The notes beneath the pieces are model-generated. The model was not told the DNA's origin and did not search any database. It saw only the letters and a program-made list of their open reading frames with translations. DNA of 10,201 nt, taken from NCBI GenBank assembly GCA_003024985.2, contig PXIH01S0004554.1, one strand, 5' to 3'. This document shows, one piece after another, positions 1 through 8,308 of the stretch. Source of the stretch: Euperipatoides rowelli (taxonomy: Eukaryota > Onychophora > Udeonychophora > Euonychophora > Peripatopsidae). Positions within the stretch are counted from its first letter, which is position 1; each line of letters starts with the position of its first letter. The position numbers and the translations under genes were made by a program.

Positions 1-54
1 TTGGTGCTCTTTAAGAAATATAGAGTGATGGAATCAGATAGCAAATACCTTTTT

Positions 55-1715
55 CTTTCACTCATTACTTTCATACTTAACGAAATGAGAACATGAGCTA
101 TTGGTATGAAATGAACAAGTGTTCTCCCTTATCCTCATTCTTGTACATCACTCGCATGTTTCACTAACTGAGCATATGGGATATTGACTTTAAATAGCTC
201 AAATACCAGAAGGTAAGTGAACAGTCTGCACGTTCTTGTAGATCACTTCCATACTTCACAAAATGAGCATGCAGGATATTACATAAAATAGACAATTCAA
301 TATAATTCTACCTTCTCATTCACCTATATCACTTCCACACTTCACAAAATGAGCATGCAAGAAATTGGAATGGAATAGGCAGTTTGGTATTCTTCTTCCT
401 TATCCTCTTTCTTGCACATCGAATCCAAACTTTACTAAATGGTGAACATGAGGTGCTACCAAGAAATGGTCAGCTCAGTATTGTTTTCCTTTTTCACCTT
501 CATGTTTCACCAAATGAGTATGTAAGATACTGGCATAAAATAGACATTCAAATATCATTAGCCCTTCACCTCATTTTTCTAATATCCCTTTTATGCTTCA
601 CTAAATTATATTGGCATGAAATAGGCTTTTCAATATCATTTTCTCTTTACTCATTCTTCTATATCACTTCCATGTTTACTAAATGAATATTAAGATACTG
701 TCTTGAAATAAACCTTAATATCATTCCTCATTCCCATCATTCTTATTTATCACTTCAATGCTTTACTAAATGTGTATGTAAGATAAGGGCATGGAATAGA
801 CATCTTAATATCACTCTTCTTTCTCCTCACACAGTCACACTTCTCCTCACATTCAATATTTCACTAATTTATGGGCATGAAATAGACATCTTAATATCAT
901 TCTTCTTTCTCCTCACACTTCTAATAACACTTCAATGCTTCAATAAATGAGTATGTAAGATATGGGCATGAAATAGAAAATAGACATCTCAAAAGCATTC
1001 TTCCTTCTCCTCACACTTCTAATAACACTTCAATGCTTCACTAAATTAATATGCAAGATATGGGGATTAAATAGACGCCCTAATACATACCATTCTTCCG
1101 TCTCTTCGTTCTTATTTATCACTTCAATGGTTCACTAAATGAGTATGTAAGATATGGGCATGAAATAGAAAATAGACATCTTAAAAGCATTATTCCTTCT
1201 CACACTTCTAATAACACTTCAATGCTTCACTAAATGAATATATAAGATATGGGGATGAATTAGACAACATAATACATACCATTCTTCCATCTCCTCATTC
1301 TTATTTATCACTTCAATGGTTCACTAAATGAGTATGTAAGATACAGGAATGGAATAAACATTCAATATCATTCTCTCTTCTCATTTTTCTGTATCACTTC
1401 AGTGCTTCACTAAATGAGTATACAAGATACTGGCATAAAATAGATATCTCAACATCATTCTCCTTCTACTCATTCTTCTGTATCCCTTCAGTGCTTCACT
1501 AAATGAGTATATAAGATACTGATATGAAATAGAAATAATATCATTTTCACTTCTCCTTCTTCTATATCTCTTCAATGCTTCACTAAGTGAGCAACCAAAA
1601 TACTGGCATAAAACTCAGTCATTTTTGTCATTCTTGTATACCACTTCCTCGCTTCCTTAAACAACTTGTAAGATAATGGCAGAATTTAACAACATGGTAT
1701 TCTCCATATTCCTAT
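55..1715. repeat. Diverged satellite-like tandem array, ~87-bp unit
   Basis: About 19 imperfect units follow one another. Each has a pyrimidine-rich stretch (TTCTTCTTTCTCCTCA-like), then TATCACTTCAATGCTTCAC, then TAAATGAGTATGTAAGATA, then GGCATGAAATAGACATCT. The TTCAC-TAAATGAG anchor recurs near 76, 159, 253, 339, 429, 505, 596, 674, 760, 870, 938, 1038, 1130, 1222, 1318, 1403, 1493, 1577 and 1650, so spacing runs from about 68 to 110 bp with a mean near 87. Units at both ends are the most diverged and those at about 900-1530 the most alike, as expected when unequal exchange homogenises the middle of an array. The one long plus-strand frame inside it (384-686) looks like a by-product of repeat composition. 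I do not recognise the satellite family. Confidence 0.9.
949..1330. repeat. Two-unit higher-order duplication in the 87-bp array
   Basis: Two adjacent blocks of about 190 bp each contain a pair of units. Both blocks begin GAGTATGTAAGATATGGGCA, carry a local doubling ATAGAAAATAGACATC, and later contain AATACATACCATTCTTCC followed by a variant unit with CAATGGTTCACTAAATGAG. The block starts lie at 949 and 1141 (192 bp apart), and the AATACATACC landmarks at 1082 and 1271 (189 bp apart). This is a recent duplication of a dimer on top of the older single-unit array. Confidence 0.8.
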
Positions 1716-2458
1716 ATCTAAGATTAGAAAAATTATTTTTCCAAACTTTTAAAAGCTTAGAAGGATGAAAAGACAAATAGTTCAATCAGTCATAATTGAC
1801 ATCAGCGTAGAGATAACTTTCAGGCTATATGTTCTTTTGAGAGATATTCAACAAGAGTGAAACTCTCAAGGGTATATCTAGTAGTGGACAAACACATTTT
1901 ATATTAACGTCTGGAAGTTACTGCAAAACACTCTGACAGTGATCATGTTGAGATTTTCCCTCTAGTGCTTGATTTAACTAACAGTCAATTACTCTTAAAA
2001 TTTGAACTGTTTTGAAATGTGTATCACTCACATGGAAAAAAAAGGGAGTGGCAAATGAAAAATTAGCATATGGTTGAGGCATGTTCGTCATTAATTTTTT
2101 TCAGTGCATTTCATTTATTTGGTTTGTACCTGGTCACGTGAACATTTAATTTTATAGACGAACGATCAAGGTTAACCGTTTTTGAGTAGCAAAGTACTCG
2201 ATTATAATAAAATAGTTTAGTATGGTTTTATGCAACAATAATTACCATGCAAGTGAAGATGAAATTCTAACTTATTAATAAAATGAGCAAAAAAAAAAGT
2301 TTGTATCGAAGACCATTTTACAAAGACTAGCAGTTTCAAATTACTGCATTATTCCTTTCAGATTAAGACTTGTGCAGCCTTACTTACTGGGATATTTAAA
2401 ATAGATGTATTTTAACCCCCAAAAAATTGAATGCTTAATTCATGATTAGTATTGCAGA
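1716..2458. other. Unassigned AT-rich DNA
   Basis: No convincing open frame, RNA gene or repeat structure is visible in this stretch. It has short A and T runs only (for example 2037-2043 and 2289-2298). It separates the satellite-like array from the 3' tail of the minus-strand retrotransposon. Confidence 0.6.
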
Positions 2459-2701
2459 TTTTTTTATTTATTTCGTAATATATAAGGCCTAGCCTTGTTA
2501 CAGAAGAAGTCAATAAACAACAAAGAACAAATTGCTGACATAATTTTAAAACAAAGAACAAATTGCTGACATAATTAAGACAAAGAACAAATTGCTGTCA
2601 TAATTAAAAAGTTCATGTAAACAAACAAAAAATGTATTTACACTGTAGTAAAAAGATTATTGATACATAGAGACAATCAAAAAGAAAAGAACTATGTTCA
2701 T
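2459..2701 (-). repeat. 3' UTR and A-rich tail of the non-LTR retrotransposon
   Basis: After the RT stop on the minus strand come about 240 bp of non-coding DNA. They contain three tandem ~30-bp repeats and then a short perfect hairpin, AAGGC-TAG-GCCTT (plus strand 2484-2496). The tail reads TTACGAAATAAATAAAAAAA and ends at about 2459. A hairpin followed by a short repetitive or A-rich tail is the usual 3' end of CR1/L2-type elements, where it is thought to serve as the RT recognition signal. I found no convincing target-site duplication. Confidence 0.7.
2521..2610. repeat. Three tandem ~30-bp repeats in the retrotransposon 3' UTR
   Basis: The unit CAAAGAACAAATTGCTGACA plus TAATT and a few A-rich bases occurs at 2521, 2552 and 2581, with periods of 31 and 29 bp. 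The third copy has GCTGTCA in place of GCTGACA. The repeats lie between the RT stop codon and the terminal hairpin on the element strand. Confidence 0.9.
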
Positions 2702-3270
2702 TTAAGTGTCACCGGAAGTAACCTCAATTCTCAAGAATATGTCAAGTTTACACTTAAAAGACATTAGTGAATCAGATGCAAACATGTCACCTGGGAGTTT
2801 ATTCCATAATTCAACTTGTCTGTGTGCCACAAAACAACTACATTTTTTTGTACGGCGGTATTTAATCAACAATTTAAATCGATGATCTCTTGAGGTGATT
2901 CTATTAGAGAGAGAAAAGTAATTTGAACGATTACCTCTAATCACAATCTCTCGAAACATAAATATTAGGTCATTCCTAATTTTTCGCTGCCTAGGGGAAA
3001 GAAGGTCCAGAACAGAGAGGCGAGCTGAATATTCAGTATTATAGTAGCTAGGGATAAGTTTGGTCAGCCGCCTAAAACATCTTTCCAATTTATCATTATC
3101 TTTTTTATTTGGGTAGGAAATAACTGAGCTGCAGTAATCGATCATTGGCTGTAGATAGTAACTATACAGCACAACAAAAGACTTAGGATTGATATATTTC
3201 AAATTCTGTCTCAGACAAGCATACTTAGATTTAAGCTTACTGACAATAAAATCAGAATGATAGCTAAATG
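2702..3270 (-). CDS. Longest open segment of the dead RT (C-terminal domain)
   Basis: This is the longest uninterrupted coding remnant of the retrotransposon on the minus strand. It opens after a frameshift near 3270, so the residues ahead of KYINPKSF (SKLKSKYACLRQNL) belong to the same frame and there is no real start codon here. It carries the post-catalytic region typical of CR1/L2 proteins: LQPMIDYCSSVI, KLERCFRRLTKLIP, RLSVLDLLSPRQRKIRNDLI, a TSRDHRFKL segment, and the RQVELWNKLP motif, ending about 35 residues later at a natural-looking terminus. It lacks the catalytic ADD motif, which lies upstream in another frame. It cannot be translated as a functional protein and should be masked as repeat. 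Confidence 0.8.
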
Positions 3271-3790
3271 TAATTTCCTATCGAACACAACACCCAAATC
3301 CTTGTGATGATCACTTCTTTTAATTTCAAAGTCATTCACCAAATAGTTGTACTGATCATTTTTAGTCCCAATAGACAACAATACTGTTTTATCAGGGTTT
3401 ACATTTAATCTGTTTATTTTACACCATGATACAATTGAACTAATATCAGCCTGAAGTCTTTCTTGATCACCCAGATTAGAGATATGTGAAAAAAAAATTT
3501 AATATCATCTGCAAAGAAAAGAATTCCCGATGATATAGACTACTATTGGCCAGGTCAGATACTAAAATATTAAATAAAACCGGTGACAGTATTGCACCCT
3601 ATGGGAGCCCACTATTAATTACTTTCTTTTTTGATAATGTATTGCAGATCTTTACCTGGAAAGTTCGATTATAAAGCCACAGTTAAGCTTTTTTTTTTCA
3701 AAAAAAATTATCGCTACACTATCATCTAAGATATTGTAATCACTTAGTTTTTAACATAACAATTTCAATCCCTTTAATAAATCCAAGTGT

Positions 3791-4261
3791 TAGCAATGAT
3801 AACTATTACATCAGACATTATGAAAACCAAATCTCACGAAGTAACCCACTTCTCAAGCAGGGTCAGAAAGTTTGAAACGAAACCAGTGAAATGAACTAAT
3901 TTTTTTTTTTAATGATAAACGGTCCAGTTCATGACGAATGGAAAAGTATCGAATAATTCAAAAAGTTAGCTATTGACGAACACACCTTTGGTTGGTAGGA
4001 AGAAAATGAAGTGCAGTATTAGGAAATAAGAAAATAGTAAATACTGCAACAACAAAAAAGTAATTCAAGAAATTTCATATTGTGAGATGATAATAGCACA
4101 TGAATTCTATCAAATATTACTGGAATGTAGTTATCTAATTGGTGAAATAGATAAATAGAGAAGTTGATATGTTTAGATATGGATGTAACATTTTTTAAAA
4201 ATAAAGTATATATGCTGTGAAAAAGACAAAGAACAATACATTAAATGCACAGATCAAAAAT
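3791..4261. other. Unassigned AT-rich DNA
   Basis: No gene, RNA or organised repeat is visible. A T-run lies at about 3900-3910. The upstream part of the retrotransposon could extend a little way into the beginning, but similarity fades by about 3790. Confidence 0.55.
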
Positions 4262-5197
4262 TAATTGGGGGGATAGTTCCAAATAGCAGATTGCAAGATG
4301 ACCACCATACACTAAAGTTTAATTACATATCTAACACTAACCATTACTCTGAAACCTAAGTCAAGCTGTGTGTGATATACACTTATGAATGAAATACACT
4401 ATGCTCAAACCCTATAATCAAAATGTGAAATACATTATGCTCCAACCCTATGATAATCAAAATATGAAATGCACTATGCTCCAACAATATGATAATCAAA
4501 ATGTGAAATACAGTATGCCCAACCTTGTGATAATCAAAATGTGAAATACACTAAGCTCCAACCCTATGATAATCAAAATCATAAATACACTATGCTGCAA
4601 CCCTATGATAATCAAAATATGAAATACACTATANTGAAATACACTATACTCCAACCCTATGATAATCAAAATGTGAAATACACTATGCTCCAACCCTATG
4701 ATAATCAAAATGTGAAATACACTATGCTCCAACCCTATGATAATCAAAATGTGAAATACACAATGCTCCACCATATGATAATCAAAATGTGTAATACACT
4801 ATCCTCCAACCCTATGATAATCAAAATGTGAAATACACTATGTTCCTACCCTATGATAATCAAAATGTGAAATACACTATGCTCCAATCCTATGATAATC
4901 AAAATCATAAATACACTATGCTCCAACCCTATGATAATCAAAATATGAAATACACTATACTCCAATCCTATGATAATCAAAATGTGAAATACACTATGTT
5001 CCAACCCTATGATAATCAAAATGTGTAATACACTATCCTCCAACCCTATGATAATCAAAATGTTAAATACACTATGCTCCAACCCTATGATAATCAAAAT
5101 GTGAAATACACTTGCGTGTAAAATACACTATGCTCCAACCTGACGATAGTCAATAGGTGCCATCTTGAAATCCGCTATTTGGAAAACCACCCAATAA
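4262..5197. mobile_element. Non-autonomous DNA transposon with inverted ends and 39-bp core array
   Basis: The left end (4265-4306) and the reverse complement of the right end (5156-5194) match closely. The left reads TTGGGGGGATAGTTCCAAAT then AGCAGATTGCAAGATG; the right reads TTGGGTGGTTTTCCAAAT then AGCGGATTTCAAGATG, followed on both sides by a CACC-type end. TAA flanks both ends (4262-4264 and 5195-5197), which would fit the 3-bp target duplication of PIF/Harbinger-type elements, although three bases are weak evidence. There is no transposase. Inside the left end is a degenerate CTAACACTAACCATTACTC block matching the CCTAACCTTACCCTAACCCT block of the copies at 7627, 9135 and 10096, then the 39-bp tandem array. 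The superfamily call is tentative; the inverted repeats are clear. Confidence 0.72.
4388..5154. repeat. 39-bp minisatellite, ~19 copies
   Basis: The unit is ATGATAATCAAAATGTGAAA followed by TACACTATGCTCCAACCCT. About 18 full copies plus a partial last copy (near 5121-5145) run head to tail with strong identity. Variants include CATAAATACAC (near 4578 and 4904), ATATGAAATACAC, and GTGTAATACACTATCCTCC (4789 and 5023). Because 39 is divisible by three and most units lack stops, frames stay open on both strands. The resulting 13-residue peptide repeats (KYTMLQPYDNQNV forward, ILIIIGLEHSVFH reverse) are artefacts. A short unit fragment and an N at 4634 mark a sequencing or assembly problem. Confidence 0.95.
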
Positions 5198-6028
5198 TTG
5201 TTCAAATTATGTAGTATTGAATTCAACATGATCCCTTTATGATATTACCATTATTTCAAAACATAAATTTTGATTATAAATTGGGTAAAGGGAAGAAAGC
5301 TGCACAATCATTTTTATAAATTTAGGCCAAGAATTAGTTTAAGACAGAGGTGCATAAACGTTTTAAGTCATGCCCCCCTTTATGTGGTTTCATCACCTGT
5401 GCCTCCATCCAACTATACTCAGACATGATTAAAGAAACAGAGCTAATGGTAATAAATGGCTAACTTGACTAAGGTTGCTTTATAAGTTTAAAGGACACGT
5501 TTCAACTTTAAACTGTCCTTGCAGAAATAAGGAGCAATGGAAAGGTTTAAGGTTTATCATCTGCATCCCTCCTTAGAGAACTTAATCTACTCCAATATAC
5601 TATGTTCTACTTTTGAGGGATCCTCTATTAGAAAGGAGAATTGGGAGGAAGGACATATGAATCAAAAATAAAAGTCAATAATTATATTTATTGACTAGCA
5701 AATGACTTTACTGAATAGAACATATTTATATTGAGCCATTTAGATCCTAACTTAGGTATTATATCTCACATGGAATCTTGGCTGACATGCATATGGAGGC
5801 TTAACGTAAATAGTTATCAACTTGGCAGATTCCCTAGTGTAATACTGGTGGCTAATCTCATCTTTGGAAAAGCAGAAACCTGGATTCATATAACATGCTG
5901 CTCCATGATAAACTTAGGTAATGGCTTTTCATTCAGACTACAGTGTGCTATTGGCCTGGTGGTGGTAGGGAGGATAGAAAGAGATGTATCTGAACAGAAG
6001 AAGCTGACAATAGATTATATAAAAATAA

Positions 6029-6057
6029 TATATATATATATATATACTGTATATATA
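6029..6057. repeat. Interrupted TA microsatellite
   Basis: Nine TA dinucleotides (6029-6046) are followed by CTG and then four more TA units (6050-6057). Confidence 0.9.
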
Positions 6058-6408
6058 GATTATAATATAAATATACATAGATTTGTTTTATTTGTGAGGT
6101 GATAGACATGCATGTATATTGTACATGATTTCAGCAGAATAGGTGAGATGTCAGAGTTCCTTAGTGGACTTGGTTTATTAGAATAAGGATCAAATGACTT
6201 ACAGGTAGCAAATGGAAGGGATCGTAACTTTGTGGTGTCATTGCAGAGTCGCTGCAGCGATTGATCAAGGTGCAGCTCAGTTTGGATTCAGGTTTTCTCT
6301 CATCAGTTCTAACGGCTAATGGCCTACATTATCAGATGTCGTCTGGAGACAGAATCGGGTTATCTCTTTAACACATAATTTAGAAATACTAACAGGAGGG
6401 CTAGTAAG

Positions 6409-6439
6409 TGATATAAAGTTATTTTCTAACTTTATATCA
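6409..6439. repeat. Perfect 13-bp hairpin
   Basis: TGATATAAAGTTA (6409-6421) and TAACTTTATATCA (6427-6439) are exact reverse complements around a 5-base TTTTC loop. Pairing continues outward with mismatches for about 7 more bases. The right arm overlaps a short tandem duplication. Confidence 0.8.
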
Positions 6440-6470
6440 GTTAGTTTCTAACTTTTCTATCAGTTAGTTT
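6426..6470. repeat. Short tandem duplication, ~22-23 bp
   Basis: CTAACTTTATATCAGTTAGT at 6426 is followed directly at 6448 by CTAACTTTTCTATCAGTTAG, each ending TTT. The two copies differ by a small insertion and substitution. Confidence 0.75.
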
Positions 6471-6879
6471 TCGTCTTTTCGAGTAGTTTTCAATCGTTGG
6501 GTTAGTGATGTTGCAACTTTCATCGCTAAAGGGAAAAAGATAATATAATATATATTTATTTCAAAACGCTCTACCGTTTAGGTCTATTATATACGACGAT
6601 GGCACTTAAGGCGTTCAAAATTTGAATTACTTTTTATCTCTATTATTCCCATGTATAATATAAAGGGAGATGTTGATGGGCTTTATTATGAAATTTAGCA
6701 AAGAGTCTTTTCTTGAATGATAATGTTTATTTCAATTAATAGTTATTGGCTTCTAATTCATATTACTAAAGACAATTTTTATATTTGATTCTTGTCATAA
6801 ATCTCAATCAGCCCACATTCTATCTTTCTCTCTTCCTTACTCTCACTTTATGTAATTTCAATGGAGTGCTCTCTAGCCC

Positions 6880-7236
6880 TATGAATATAACAGGTATGTT
6901 GTTAAAATTATGTTTAAAAGAATTGTTATTAGTGTCCACTTCATTTCATTCAGAAATATAATGTTGTGGAACTCTATTCCAGATAAATTGTTTGATACAA
7001 ACAATTGTAAATCAATCAGAACCAACAAATACAAATATGACGGACAACAACAGACTATAGTCCAGCGACAATTTGTTGAACTGAAAATAGACCCCATGTT
7101 TTTGTATAGTTCTGCAGTTTTANAATTGCAACTTTTAGTAGTGTGTCTTTTGTTGTCACTTTTATCTTTTGTTTTTTGTGTTTACAATATAATAAGATCT
7201 AAGACTTATCCCAATCAATTTATATTGATTGGTTAA
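6880..7236 (+). pseudogene. Possible second non-LTR RT C-terminal remnant
   Basis: The plus-strand frame contains FISFRNIMLWNSIPDKLF. This lines up without gaps against FVAHRQVELWNKLPGDMF of the minus-strand RT at 2702-3202, sharing F, R, LWN, P and a final F with several conservative changes. The upstream part, from R of NRYVVKIMFKR, also keeps register with RFKLLIKYRR. The (R)xxxLWNxLP motif is characteristic of the C-terminus of CR1/L2-type proteins. A TAG at 6874-6876 interrupts the frame upstream, so this is a fragment at best. Residues after the motif (QQQTIVQRQF, then a Leu/Val/Phe-rich stretch) look like translated 3' UTR. A 9-bp hairpin overlaps the end of the frame. The match is short and chance is not excluded. 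Confidence 0.4.
7211..7232. repeat. Perfect 9-bp stem hairpin
   Basis: CCAATCAAT and ATTGATTGG are exact reverse complements around a TTAT loop. It lies about 240 bp after the LWNSIP motif and could be the 3'-terminal hairpin of the putative retrotransposon fragment, although no simple tail follows it. Confidence 0.7.
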
Positions 7237-7470
7237 ATTTAATTACATGGAATGATAAGTATGACTCTGGATTAGAGATGAACAAGAAAAGAGATACTGG
7301 TCATTGAAAATTAGATTACCCCTTCTCAAATTAATAATCCAAGTATTTAACACAAGTATGAGAACCACCAAATAATAAATAAACAAATTCTTTAGATGAA
7401 TATAGTTGCAACCACCTTAAAAAAGTTGAAAATTCCCATGAAATGTATTTTAATACTTATTCCTTTAAGC
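7237..7470. other. Unassigned AT-rich spacer
   Basis: This stretch separates the hairpin at 7211-7232 from the hAT-like left end. No gene or organised repeat is visible. Confidence 0.5.
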
Positions 7471-7940
7471 CTATGGATTCTTAACATTTTTAAGTCATGA
7501 CCCAGATTGGGGTAATAGTTTTGGCTTAGCGACCCAAATAGAATGCCTGACAGCAAGTACATCCAACACATTCGGTGTCTAGAAAACAAATGACTCCCTT
7601 ACAATGACTGGAAGGCCTAAGTCCCATTTAGTCACATGATCAAGATGAATTGCCACCTTAATTTTTTGTATTTACAGTCCTAACCTTACCTTTACCCTAA
7701 ACCNTAACTCCAACGACTTGTGAAATACACTATGTCCCAACCTTATGATAATCTAGAAGTGAAATAATCGTTTTTAATCGATTTTGATTATTTTGACACA
7801 ACTTCCGTCAGTGCTTTCCGTAATGAAGAAAATACTTGCACAAATGTTAAAATATTATTTTTGTTGAAAATATTTCGCGACCCACAAAATATGCCAAGTG
7901 ACGCAATTTTGGATCACGACCCATAGGTTAAGAAACACTG
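7471..7940. mobile_element. Non-autonomous hAT-like element
   Basis: The left end reads CTATGGATTCTTAACATTTT, with GTCATGACCC and AGCGACCC motifs following. The reverse complement of the right end reads CAGTGTTTCTTAACCTATGG, with GTCGTGATCC and GTGGGTCGCG motifs. A CAGTG-TTCTTAAC terminus with nearby GTCATGACCC/GCGACCC is the familiar end structure of hAT transposons (Charlie-like). The flanks CTTTAAGC (7463-7470) and ATTTAAAT (7941-7948) share TTTAA at the place where an 8-bp hAT target duplication is expected, so the duplication is partly decayed. No transposase is present. The interior holds a copy of the dispersed CCTAACC repeat at 7627-7811, either as a nested insertion or as captured DNA. 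Confidence 0.65.
7627..7811 (+). repeat. Dispersed CCTAACC/GATAATC repeat, copy B
   Basis: It begins TTTAGTCACATGATCAAGAT, almost as at 10096. It continues through a T-rich stretch, TTTACAGTCCTAACCTTACC and CTAACTCCAACGACTTG. Next comes one near-complete relative of the 39-bp unit (GTGAAATACACTATGTCCCA then ACCTTATGATAATC) at about 7720-7755, followed by TAGAAGTGAAATAATC and ATTTTGATTATTT, ending CTTCCGTCAG. The second half matches the copy at 9135-9245. This copy therefore links the dispersed repeat with the array at 4388-5154. An N sits at 7704. Confidence 0.8.
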
Positions 7941-7993
7941 ATTTAAATGAACACTGTGATTGCATAGAATAGGAAATGTTTCTTTAAGACCGT

Positions 7994-8025
7994 CGCCACA
8001 CTGGAAGATACGACAACTTGCGTTG
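7994..8025 (+). repeat. MITE left terminal inverted repeat
   Basis: Matches the reverse complement of 8277-8308 at 31 of 32 positions; the difference is T against C in the CAACT(T/C)GCG part. Confidence 0.93.
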
Positions 8026-8276
8026 TCACCCGTTGACTCGTGATGAAATTCGGTGAAAGATAAAACAGGTCTCACACTCAACTCGCGGTAGTTTTTAAAC
8101 TAGTGACTTTTGTCATATAAAAAGGTAAGCGTAATTACGCCGTGAATTGACGCTCAAATTTTTAAAACCATCTTTATAATTATTTCCCTTGAAAACCAAC
8201 GCAGGTCACTGTGGGCAATGTAAAATCACAGCGCTTTCGAGTGCGGCAACCTATGTTCTTTAACATCACCGCGCTG

Positions 8277-8308
8277 CAACGCGAGTTGTCGTATCTTCCA
8301 GTGTGGCG
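8277..8308 (-). repeat. MITE right terminal inverted repeat
   Basis: Reverse complement of the left arm at 7994-8025, 31 of 32 positions identical. Confidence 0.93.

Larger units (their letters stand above)
2459..3790 (-). pseudogene. Decayed non-LTR retrotransposon (CR1/L2-like) reverse transcriptase, 3' part
   Basis: Read on the minus strand, this is the second half of a non-LTR retrotransposon reverse transcriptase, the enzyme that copies element RNA into DNA at the target site. Recognisable pieces in order are: a weak LDLLKG near 3771-3789 (compare LDLSKAFD), KLSDYNILDD, WLYNRTFQVKI, SGLP-stop-GAILSPVLFNIL near 3560-3612, the catalytic FFADD (ADD codons at 3504-3512), LQADISSIVSWCKINRLN, KDLGVVFD, and the C-terminal LYSYYLQPMIDYCSSV ... 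LIPSYYN ... QVELWNKLP domain at 2702-3202. A TAG stop at 3599-3601 replaces the usual Gln of the PQG motif. The frame shifts in the T-run just after FADD (about 3490-3500) and again near 3265-3273. The endonuclease and RT N-terminus are absent, so the copy is 5'-truncated, as is usual for these elements. Assignment to CR1/L2/Jockey-type is from motif style; the exact clade is uncertain. Confidence 0.85.
5198..6878. other. Unassigned DNA, no supported gene
   Basis: This long stretch holds no frame I can support. The open frame at 5731-6102 begins at TTG, has no recognisable domain and ends in TA-microsatellite-coded Ile/Tyr residues. Small features are a perfect 12-bp palindrome TCGCTGCAGCGA at 6249-6260, a TA microsatellite at 6029-6057 and the hairpin region at 6409-6470. 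The part from 6230 to 6370 is somewhat less AT-rich than its surroundings but I recognise nothing in it. Confidence 0.55.

Noticed and set aside
384-686. 100-residue plus-strand frame
   Set aside because: It lies wholly within the 87-bp satellite-like array, has no domain, and is a composition effect of stop-poor T/C-rich units.
2449-3649. 11-bp direct repeat GTATTGCAGAT at 2449-2459 and 3639-3649 as a target duplication for the retrotransposon
   Set aside because: The second copy lies inside recognisable RT coding sequence (after NRTFQVKI), so it cannot be the 5' flank. Several 11-base matches are expected by chance in a window this size.
4496-5097. Long open frames on both strands encoding 13-residue peptide repeats
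   Set aside because: The unit length of 39 is a multiple of three and the consensus lacks stops in several frames, so frames stay open by arithmetic. Being open on both strands and changing with unit variants argues against a repeat protein.
4388-5154. CRISPR array
   Set aside because: The repeats are contiguous with no unique spacers, and the surrounding DNA is eukaryotic in character.
5731-6102. 123-residue plus-strand frame
   Set aside because: It begins at TTG, shows no recognisable motif, and its end is translated TA microsatellite. No splice or promoter evidence supports it.
7392-7589. 65-residue minus-strand frame
   Set aside because: It straddles the left end of the hAT-like element, so it crosses a transposon boundary and shows no domain.
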